Shown here: positions 1 to 5,099 of the stretch, in pieces
Numbering within the stretch: position 1 is the stretch's first letter
Layout of the letters: each line of letters begins with the position of its first letter
Assembly (NCBI GenBank): GCA_016933985.1
Contig: JAFGTU010000325.1
Span: forward strand, 1-6,311
Direction: 5' to 3'
Origin: Sedimentisphaerales bacterium
Lineage (GTDB): Bacteria; Planctomycetota; Phycisphaerae; Sedimentisphaerales; Anaerobacaceae
Length of the DNA: 6,311 bases
Program-made: the position numbers and the translations under genes
The notes under the pieces: generated by a model
The model's input: the letters and a program-made list of their open reading frames with translations, nothing else
Told to the model about the DNA's origin: nothing
The model's database searches: none

Positions 1-31
1 GGGCACCCCCCATCTTGAGCAAAGCGAAATC

Positions 32-65
32 CCAATTTTACATCGGGGCCCATTTCACATCGGGG
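32..65. repeat. 17-bp tandem duplication
   Basis: Bases 32-48 and 49-65 are adjacent copies of a 17-bp unit that match at 15 of 17 positions. Mismatches are at 34/51 and 39/56. Each copy ends in ACATCGGGG. The last copy runs directly into a 9-bp-period tract. Confidence 0.7.
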
Positions 66-91
66 TCCGACAAGTCCGAACCGTCCGACCC
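65..91. repeat. Three-copy 9-bp tandem repeat (GTCCGA core)
   Basis: GTCCGA occurs at 65-70, 74-79 and 83-88, exactly 9 bp apart, with variable three-base linkers (CAA, ACC, CCC). The exact period with variable linkers suggests a degenerate microsatellite-like tract rather than coding sequence. Confidence 0.7.
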
Positions 92-104
92 CCTCACACA
101 TATC

Positions 105-140
105 ATGCCGAGTCCCGATGCTTTTTGATCGGGAAGGCAT
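105..140. repeat. Imperfect inverted repeat, possible hairpin or REP-like element
   Basis: ATGCC at 105-109 pairs with GGCAT at 136-140, and TCCCGAT at 113-119 pairs with ATCGGGA at 128-134. This leaves an 8-base T-rich loop and an asymmetric internal loop (3 against 1 bases). The 12 pairs make a stable hairpin in RNA from either strand. No T-run follows on the + strand, so a simple terminator is not supported. A dispersed palindromic element is the alternative. Confidence 0.55.
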
Positions 141-154
141 CTATTTATACAGCT

Positions 155-169
155 CGCCGCACTGCGGCG
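155..169. repeat. Small perfect GC hairpin
   Basis: CGCCGC at 155-160 and GCGGCG at 164-169 form a perfect six-pair stem around a three-base loop. There is no T tract on the + strand, and a T-rich stretch appears on neither side at the expected distance. It lies 14 bases after the 105-140 inverted repeat, so the two could be parts of one structured element. Confidence 0.4.
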
Positions 170-344
170 TCAACAAATCCTCCCTCCACAAGCCACCATT
201 AACGCCCACCCCGGGATAAACTAAAAGTCCCCGCTGCATTTTTCTCTCAGACATCTCAAAATAATATCATTTAATCCGAGATTATCCTCCGATTCTCCTT
301 AAAGTCAATACCAATTCTGACCAAACTCGAACGACCAAAAACCC

Positions 345-384
345 GCCAAGTCACGCAATACGATATCCGCAATACGCACTTGGC
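345..384. repeat. Direct 9-bp repeat framed by a 7-bp inverted repeat
   Basis: CGCAATACG is repeated exactly at 354-362 and 368-376 (14-bp spacing). The pair is framed by GCCAAGT at 345-351 and its reverse complement ACTTGGC at 378-384. Nothing coding is seen around it. Confidence 0.55.
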
Positions 385-421
385 CCCCTTCATGTCAATA
401 ATCAATCTAATCCAATCCCCC

Positions 422-445
422 CTTAGCGTCTTAGCGCCTTGGCGG
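422..445. repeat. CTTAGCG direct repeat, 8-bp period
   Basis: CTTAGCG occurs at 422-428 and 430-436 and is followed by CCTTGGCGG at 437-445. That segment looks like a diverged further copy of the same CTT-rich short unit. From memory, motifs of this style (CTTAGCG/CTTGGCG runs) recur between genes in many uncultivated bacterial genomes. That recollection was not tested here. Confidence 0.5.
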
Positions 446-529
446 GCCACAATAATCCCCGAAAATTCATGCCTTGGGTACCAGCGTAATCCTGCCTGCC
501 CCTAAGGGGCGATCATATTCTTTGTTCTT

Positions 530-545
530 CTTCGTGCCCTTCGTG
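530..545. repeat. CTTCGTG direct repeat, 9-bp period
   Basis: CTTCGTG occurs at 530-536 and 539-545, separated by two bases, and is preceded by related TTTGTTCTT sequence from about 521. On the opposite strand it reads as CACGAAG units. It resembles the 422-445 tract in style but has a different unit. Confidence 0.5.
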
Positions 546-570
546 GTTAATCATCCCTCGTAATTCACCG

Positions 571-598
571 TTGACAAAGCCGCTTCACCTGCCAAAAT
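571..598 (+). promoter_or_regulatory. Weak candidate sigma-70 promoter for the hydrolase pair
   Basis: A perfect -35 hexamer TTGACA is at 571-576. After a 16-base spacer, CAAAAT at 593-598 matches four of six -10 positions. Transcription would start near 605, giving a leader of about 25 nt. The -10 is poor and no operator is recognised, so this is tentative. Confidence 0.35.
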
Positions 599-630
599 AG
601 ACGGCAAAAGAAAACTGAAAGGCCAACACA

Positions 631-1947
631 ATGAATAGAAGGAGTTTCCTAAAAAGCCTCGCAGCAGGAACAGCAGCTCTCACAGTCCCGGCAGGGCCGC
701 GCATCGTATCCGCCGCCGAAAGCGAGCAGATACTCGCCGAAGCGGATGGCCGCATCGAAAAACGCCGCAAGGCCGATGCAGCCCTCAAGCTCCTCGGCCC
801 CGATGGCCGGCCGCTCAAGCCCGGCCTGCCCGTCAAAATAGCCCAGCAACGCCACAAATTCCTCTTCGGCTGCAACCTCTTCAAGCTACACCGCTGCAGA
901 ACCCCACAGGATAGCGCCGACTACGAAAAACATTTCGCCGATATGCTCAATTTCGCCACGCTTCCCTTCTACTGGTGGAACTACGAACGGCAGCAGGGCG
1001 TTACCAATGACCCGCAAATCGAACAAATGGTCCGCTGGTGCAAAGACCACAATATCACCGCCAAGGGCCATCCCCTCGCCTGGAACTACGTCGAGCAGAA
1101 GTGGCTCCCGGACGACCCCCAAGCCGCGATGCAGCTCCAATTCAAGCGAATCGAACGCTGCGTCCGCAAATTCAAGGGCGGAATCGATATCTGGGACGTC
1201 GTAAATGAAGCCACCCATTACGACCGCGACCAGTGCAAGGAAAACGCACCCAAGCTCACCGAGGCCATTCGCAAAATGGGCATCGGCGCCTACGTCCGCG
1301 CCGCCTTCAAAGCCGCACGCAACGCGAGCCCCGATGCCACGCTGCTGATCAACGACTATAGAACAGACCCCGATTACCCCAACAAGGTCATCAACGAACT
1401 CGTTGATAATGGAAAGCCTCTCTACGACGTCATCGGCATCCAGTCGCACATGCACGGAGGCTATTGGGGTGCCAAACGCACATGGGAGGTCTGCGACTAC
1501 TTCGCCAAATTCGGCGTCCCCCTGCACTTCACGGAAACCACAATAGTCTCAGGCCCCAGGTCGCAGCAAGGCTGGCTAACCACCCCCGATGGAGAGATCG
1601 CCCAGGCCCGCGATGTCGCCGAATTCTATACCGTTCTCTTCTCGCACCCCGCTATCGAGGCGATTACCTGGTGGGACTTCACCGACCAGGGCGCCTGGCA
1701 GCAAGCCCCCGCCGGCTTCCTCCGCGCCGATATGACCCCAAAACCTGCCTACCACCAATTGAAGGCCCTCATCAAAGGCAAATGGTGGACAAAGGCCGAG
1801 GTCGATACCGTCGAAGGCGGCAAGGCCGAATTCCGCGGCTTCCTCGGACAGTATGAATTAACCGCAACCGTGGAAGGCCGCACACTCACCGGCGCCTTCA
1901 CACTCGACAAGGCCGAAACAGCTTCCATAGAAGTAAAACTTGCTTGA
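631..1947 (+). CDS. Tat-exported GH10-family glycoside hydrolase (endo-xylanase-like)
   Basis: This is a 438-residue protein of glycoside hydrolase family 10, whose members mostly hydrolyse beta-1,4-xylan by a retaining mechanism. Residues 1-29 are a twin-arginine signal (NRRSFLK, then a hydrophobic stretch and VSAA), so it should be exported folded. Residues about 30-75 form a short beta-rich lead-in (ending HKFLFGCNLF) seen in GH10-like proteins. The barrel covers about 75-380. It shows KGHPLAWN (145-152), WDVVNEA with acid/base Glu193, GIQSH (269-273), FTE with nucleophile Glu302, and WWDFTD (347-352). Residues about 385-438 look like a small C-terminal beta domain. The ATG has a modest AAAGG site at 618-622. 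The nucleophile segment reads FTETTI where classical xylanases have ITELD, so substrate specificity is uncertain. The next hydrolase gene overlaps its end through the ribosome binding site. Confidence 0.85.
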   Translation: MNRRSFLKSLAAGTAALTVPAGPRIVSAAESEQILAEADGRIEKRRKADAALKLLGPDGRPLKPGLPVKIAQQRHKFLFGCNLFKLHRCRTPQDSADYEKHFADMLNFATLPFYWWNYERQQGVTNDPQIEQMVRWCKDHNITAKGHPLAWNYVEQKWLPDDPQAAMQLQFKRIERCVRKFKGGIDIWDVVNEATHYDRDQCKENAPKLTEAIRKMGIGAYVRAAFKAARNASPDATLLINDYRTDPDYPNKVINELVDNGKPLYDVIGIQSHMHGGYWGAKRTWEVCDYFAKFGVPLHFTETTIVSGPRSQQGWLTTPDGEIAQARDVAEFYTVLFSHPAIEAITWWDFTDQGAWQQAPAGFLRADMTPKPAYHQLKALIKGKWWTKAEVDTVEGGKAEFRGFLGQYELTATVEGRTLTGAFTLDKAETASIEVKLA

Positions 1948-1951
1948 GAAG
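1946..1951 (+). promoter_or_regulatory. Ribosome binding site overlapping the GH10 stop codon
   Basis: GAGAAG at 1946-1951 begins inside the TGA stop (1945-1947) of the upstream hydrolase and sits six bases before ATG 1958. This supports ATG 1958 over the in-frame TTG at 1940. It also implies translational coupling of the two genes. Confidence 0.65.
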
Positions 1952-1957
1952 ATCACG

Positions 1958-3370
1958 ATGCGCAACATCCTCATCGCCGCAGTCTTCATCTCGCTGCTCT
2001 TGGCCTCAACAAGTCCAAATGCTCAGGCGGAGCCGCAGAAGTACATCAAAGTACCCGTCAAGAAAAAGCCCGCAGACAAAGACTGGACCCCCCGAGACAC
2101 ACGCACAATAGACCTCCTGCCCGGCTTCAAGCCCGACTCGACCGCGCCGACTTTGAGCGAGTACGGAGCCAGACTTGACAGGAAAGATATCGCCACCGGA
2201 TTCTTCTATCCCAGGAAAATCGCCGGAAGATGGTGGCTGATAGACCCGCAAGGCTACCCATTCATCAATGTCGGTCTGTGCAGTGTCAACATGGGACGAT
2301 CGAGTTTCAGTCGAGAGCCGGCCCTCGCTAAGTTCGGCACACCCGAAAAATGGGCCGAATTCGCTAACAACCTCCTCGCCGACAACGGCTTCAACGGCAC
2401 AGGCGGCTGGACCGATACCCAACTCCTGCAATCCGCCGCAAAGCCGCCCGTCTATACGCTTTCCTCGAGCTTCATGGGCTCGTTTGGCAATAGCAGGAAA
2501 CTCACCTTTGAGGAGCCCGGCCACCTCGGCTATCCAAACCGCTGTATCCCCGTATTTCACCCGGATTTTGAGAAATTCTGCAACGACTACGCCGCCCAGC
2601 TCGCCACTACCAAAGACGACCCTCGACTGCTGGGCCACTTCTCGGACAACGAGCTGCCCCTCATCCCGGACATGCTCGACAGGTCACTCAACCTCGATGC
2701 GAACAATCCGAACTTGCGCTATGGCTGCGAAGCCGCAAAGAGGTGGCTTGTCGCCAGAAAAGGCAGATCCGCTACGCCCGGAGACATAACCGACGCCGAC
2801 CGCCGCGACTTTCTCGAATATGCCTTCGAGCGATACTTGCGAATAACCACGAATGCCATCCGCAAATACGACCCGAACCATCTCTGTCTCGGGCCGAGGC
2901 TCCACGGTGCGGCCCTCGGATACCCGCATATCTTCAGAGCGGCCGGGAAATACCTCGACGTCATCGCCGTCAACTACTACGCCGCATGGACTCCCGATCC
3001 CCAGAGAATGGCAATGTGGGCCGCCCAGTCCTCAAAGCCGTTCATAATCACAGAATTCTACGCCAAGGGCCAAGATTCAGGCCTGCCCAACAACTCCGGC
3101 GCAGGCTGGCTCGTCCCCACCCAGCTCGACCGCGCCCGCTTCTATCAAAACTTCACTCTCGGCCTGCTCCAATCGAAGGCCTGCGTCGGATGGCACTGGT
3201 TCAAATTCCGCGACAACGACCCCCAGGACACCACTACCGACCCATCCAACCGCGACTCCAACAAAGGCGTAATCGATTATCAATACAAACCTTACGTCGA
3301 GCTCCTCACGAAAATGGCCGAGCTCAATACCAACGTTTACGCCCTCATCGACTACTTTGACGGCAAGTAA
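1958..3370 (+). CDS. Secreted clan GH-A glycoside hydrolase, GH50 (agarase)-like
   Basis: This is a 470-residue exported protein. Residues 1-24 are a Sec signal peptide (MRN, hydrophobic core, cleavage after AQA). The body resembles the catalytic part of GH50 beta-agarases. GRWWLIDPQGYPF (90-102) is the characteristic entry motif. LGHFSDNELP carries the predicted acid/base Glu232, VNYY is at 338-341, and IITEFYAKG carries the predicted nucleophile Glu366. TQLDRARFYQNF and VGWHWFKFRDND (410-421) follow, as in GH50 proteins. GH50 agarases are usually longer, with an N-terminal carbohydrate-binding-like module; here only about 65 residues lie between the signal and the barrel entry. The start is set at ATG 1958, because a TTG six codons upstream would spoil the signal peptide and lies inside the GH10 gene. 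The substrate is unknown: agar, another galactan, or a xylan-associated glycan are all possible. Pairing with a GH10 enzyme suggests cooperative polysaccharide breakdown. Confidence 0.75.
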   Translation: MRNILIAAVFISLLLASTSPNAQAEPQKYIKVPVKKKPADKDWTPRDTRTIDLLPGFKPDSTAPTLSEYGARLDRKDIATGFFYPRKIAGRWWLIDPQGYPFINVGLCSVNMGRSSFSREPALAKFGTPEKWAEFANNLLADNGFNGTGGWTDTQLLQSAAKPPVYTLSSSFMGSFGNSRKLTFEEPGHLGYPNRCIPVFHPDFEKFCNDYAAQLATTKDDPRLLGHFSDNELPLIPDMLDRSLNLDANNPNLRYGCEAAKRWLVARKGRSATPGDITDADRRDFLEYAFERYLRITTNAIRKYDPNHLCLGPRLHGAALGYPHIFRAAGKYLDVIAVNYYAAWTPDPQRMAMWAAQSSKPFIITEFYAKGQDSGLPNNSGAGWLVPTQLDRARFYQNFTLGLLQSKACVGWHWFKFRDNDPQDTTTDPSNRDSNKGVIDYQYKPYVELLTKMAELNTNVYALIDYFDGK

Positions 3371-3414
3371 TCCACAAGCAGGGCCCTTGCGCATACAACA
3401 CATCCGAAAACAGG

Positions 3415-3442
3415 TTGCATATCACAGTCCCGCGAGTATAAT
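3415..3442 (+). promoter_or_regulatory. Candidate sigma-70 promoter for pgi
   Basis: A perfect -10 hexamer TATAAT at 3437-3442 is preceded, after 16 bases, by TTGCAT at 3415-3420. That -35 hexamer matches TTGACA only at its three leading bases. Transcription would begin near 3449, giving a leader of about 170 nt before the preferred pgi start. This is the best promoter match in the window. It separates the pgi-manC pair from the hydrolases. Confidence 0.6.
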
Positions 3443-3496
3443 CAGACCTCGATTGAGAATACTATGAACACCGCGTTTCACAAGTATTGCGATTGT

Positions 3497-3527
3497 GAGA
3501 TCGTTTAGGGATGAAACCTAAAAATCT
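3497..3527 (+). promoter_or_regulatory. Hairpin in the pgi leader
   Basis: GAGAT at 3497-3501 pairs with ATCTC at 3523-3527, and TTTAGG at 3504-3509 pairs with CCTAAA at 3517-3522. This gives eleven pairs with a two-base bulge (3502-3503) and a seven-base loop. The in-frame ATG at 3511 lies in the loop, directly after the stem arm, with no proper ribosome binding site. It may be a regulatory leader structure. It matches no riboswitch family that I recognise. Confidence 0.4.
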
Positions 3528-3586
3528 CGGATTGTCATCCCGAGGAGCGAACTCTCTGAAACGCGACGCTCGTAAAGTTGGCAGCG

Positions 3587-3608
3587 CATGCAGTGTTGCA
3601 TGTTTTTT
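3587..3608 (+). terminator. Hairpin plus T6, terminator- or attenuator-like, before pgi
   Basis: CATGCA at 3587-3592 and TGCATG at 3597-3602 form a perfect six-pair stem around a four-base GTGT loop. Six T's follow at once (3603-3608). The shape is that of an intrinsic terminator, but the stem is short and only half GC. The preferred pgi ribosome binding site (GAGGA, 3609-3613) starts on the next base. It could act as a leaky attenuator, end a short RNA started at 3449, or simply be chance. Confidence 0.4.
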
Positions 3609-3613
3609 GAGGA
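3609..3613 (+). promoter_or_regulatory. Ribosome binding site deciding the pgi start
   Basis: GAGGA at 3609-3613 lies eight bases before GTG 3622, at good spacing. The alternative ATG at 3511 has only TAGGG directly abutting it, which cannot work as a binding site. Family alignment also favours a start just before IKLYYKNV. Confidence 0.6.
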
Positions 3614-3621
3614 ATGAACCA

Positions 3622-5061
3622 GTGGCCCAACCACAAATCAAGCTCTACTACAAGAATGTGTTCGCCGACGTTATTGGCGACGAGCACGGAATCACCACAA
3701 ACCAGTTTGATGACCTTGCCGTACTGACATCGCCCTTGATTGCCCGGCTCAACAAACAAAAAGAAGAAGAGGACAGCAGCACCCCTTATCGAAAACTGCC
3801 GTTACGCAAGGATATCCGCGACGATGTCAAGGATATGGCAGCCGATGTTAAGGCCGACTGCGACACCCTCGTCGTGCTCGGTATCGGCGGCTCGGCCCTC
3901 GGCAATATCGCCCTCCAGACCGCTCTGAACCCCTTCATGTACAATATCGACGATAAGCAGCGGTCTGGCCCCCGGCTGTTCGTCTTGGACAATGTTGATC
4001 CCGCCCAGTTGGCTTCCTTCTTCGATTGGCTCGAAGACGGCCTCGGCAGAACCATTTTCAACGTAATCTCCAAGTCCGGCCGAACCTCCGAGACTGCCGC
4101 ACAGTTACTGTATGTCCGCAAGTTGCTCACCGACAAGCTCGGCCCTGACGCCTGCAAAAAACAGATAATCGCAACTACCGACGAAAAAGCCGGCACGCTG
4201 CGGACTATTGTCCAGAAGGAAGGCTACAGAAGCCTCATCGTTCCCGACCGCGTCGGAGGCAGGTTCTCCGTGCTTAGCGCCGTCGGCCTCTTCAGCGCCG
4301 AGATGTGCGGAATCGACATCGACGCTCTGCTCGCAGGCGCAGCCGATATGGATGCCAAAGTGAGCTGCGAGAACTTCAAAAAGAACCCGGCGGCAATCAA
4401 TGCCGCAATAAACTTCCACTTCTACACTCGTGGCAAGAAAACTTCCGTCATGATGCCCTACAGTAACGCTCTCAAGGATATGGCCGATTGGTATCGCCAG
4501 CTCTGGGCCGAGAGCCTCGGTAAATCAACCGACGTGAAGGGTAACCGTATTGAACGCATCGGCCCGACGCCAATAAGGGCCCTCGGCGCCACCGACCAGC
4601 ACAGCCAGGTACAGCTCTATCGCGAAGGTCCCAACGACAAACTCTTCACATTCCTCAAGGTGAAGGAATTTAATGGGGAAATAGAGACAGGTCCAGCCCC
4701 AAGGTGCACCTCGGACCTTGACTTTCTGGCCAATATAAAAATGAGTACACTTCTGAACAATGAGAAACTGGCTACGGAGTACGCTCTTCTCCAGGACAGA
4801 CGCCCATGTCTTACTATCCTCTTTGACAAGGTTGATGCTTATACTGTCGGCCAGTTCATCTGTTTATTCGAGGTCACGACATCCTTTGCCGGCGCATTGT
4901 TTAACATTAATCCCTACGATCAACCCGCCGTCGAGCTGGGAAAAGAAGCTACGTTTGCACTTATGCACAAGCCCGGTGAGTACAAAAAAGGTTGGACTTA
5001 CCGAGATTTTGCCGACGAGATTCGATCCCGGACCGACATTGACGAAGAGTTTCTCGTCTGA
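3622..5061 (+). CDS. pgi: Glucose-6-phosphate isomerase
   Basis: This is a cytoplasmic enzyme interconverting glucose-6-phosphate and fructose-6-phosphate, 479 residues from GTG 3622. Both SIS-fold halves are present. GIGGSALG (87-94) and SKSGRTSET (150-158) bind the sugar phosphate. DRVGGRFSVLSAVGL (209-223) fits PGI signature 1. QLWAESLGK carries the catalytic Glu297, ATDQHSQ carries His327 for ring opening, and GALFNINPYDQPAVELGK (424-441) fits signature 2 with Lys441. All key residues are intact. An in-frame ATG at 3511 would add 37 residues, but these are basic, low in family-like sequence, and encoded in a repeat-like leader. I therefore prefer GTG 3622; TTG 3607 is a second alternative. 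manC follows 38 bases after the stop, so the two are probably one transcript. The product feeds glycolysis and GDP-mannose synthesis. Confidence 0.95.
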   Translation: MAQPQIKLYYKNVFADVIGDEHGITTNQFDDLAVLTSPLIARLNKQKEEEDSSTPYRKLPLRKDIRDDVKDMAADVKADCDTLVVLGIGGSALGNIALQTALNPFMYNIDDKQRSGPRLFVLDNVDPAQLASFFDWLEDGLGRTIFNVISKSGRTSETAAQLLYVRKLLTDKLGPDACKKQIIATTDEKAGTLRTIVQKEGYRSLIVPDRVGGRFSVLSAVGLFSAEMCGIDIDALLAGAADMDAKVSCENFKKNPAAINAAINFHFYTRGKKTSVMMPYSNALKDMADWYRQLWAESLGKSTDVKGNRIERIGPTPIRALGATDQHSQVQLYREGPNDKLFTFLKVKEFNGEIETGPAPRCTSDLDFLANIKMSTLLNNEKLATEYALLQDRRPCLTILFDKVDAYTVGQFICLFEVTTSFAGALFNINPYDQPAVELGKEATFALMHKPGEYKKGWTYRDFADEIRSRTDIDEEFLV

Positions 5062-5099
5062 TACATTGTCACCTTTTGATGTTGTTTAGAGCCACGACG

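Larger units (their letters stand above)
1..570. other. Gene-free intergenic stretch with short-period repeats
   Basis: No open frame here has a plausible start, ribosome binding site and protein-like composition, and no tRNA or rRNA is visible. The stretch contains several independent short-period direct repeats (at 32-65, 65-91, 354-376, 422-436 and 530-545) and small inverted repeats (105-140, 155-169, 272-284, 345-384 and 498-510), listed separately where clear. Composition shifts from GC-rich at the left to AT-richer around 230-330. It looks like accumulated degenerate intergenic repeat DNA rather than a decayed gene. The upstream gene lies outside the window. Confidence 0.7.

Noticed and set aside
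1..570. CRISPR array or integron-like site in the repeat-rich left region
   Set aside because: Repeats are only 7-17 bp with spacings of 8-17 bp. There are no regularly spaced 25-40 bp repeats with unique spacers, and no cas or integrase gene.
886..1527. Long minus-strand open frame of 213 codons inside the GH10 gene
   Set aside because: It is the antisense shadow of a GC-rich gene with clear GH10 motifs. Its translation is low-complexity (V/G/A/D-rich) and matches no family I know.
1940..1957. TTG 1940 as start of the second hydrolase
   Set aside because: It would place MLEKIT before the MRN signal peptide and overlaps the GH10 coding end. ATG 1958 has a well-spaced GAGAAG site.
2006..2638. 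Minus-strand frame of 210 codons inside the GH50-like gene
   Set aside because: It lies opposite an intact hydrolase with signal peptide and catalytic motifs, and has no protein-like motifs of its own.
2743..3360. + strand alternative frame of 205 codons
   Set aside because: The translation is Arg/Pro/Gln-rich, as expected for a shifted reading of a GC-rich gene, and it overlaps the hydrolase C-terminal half entirely.
3371..3392. GCAGGGCCCTTGC palindrome after the GH50-like stop as a terminator
   Set aside because: The palindrome leaves no loop and is not followed by a T tract, so it does not look like an intrinsic terminator.
5076..5099. TTG 5076 or ATG 5079 as start of manC
   Set aside because: Neither has a binding site upstream, and the extra residues precede the canonical MEYAVIMAGG start of the family.
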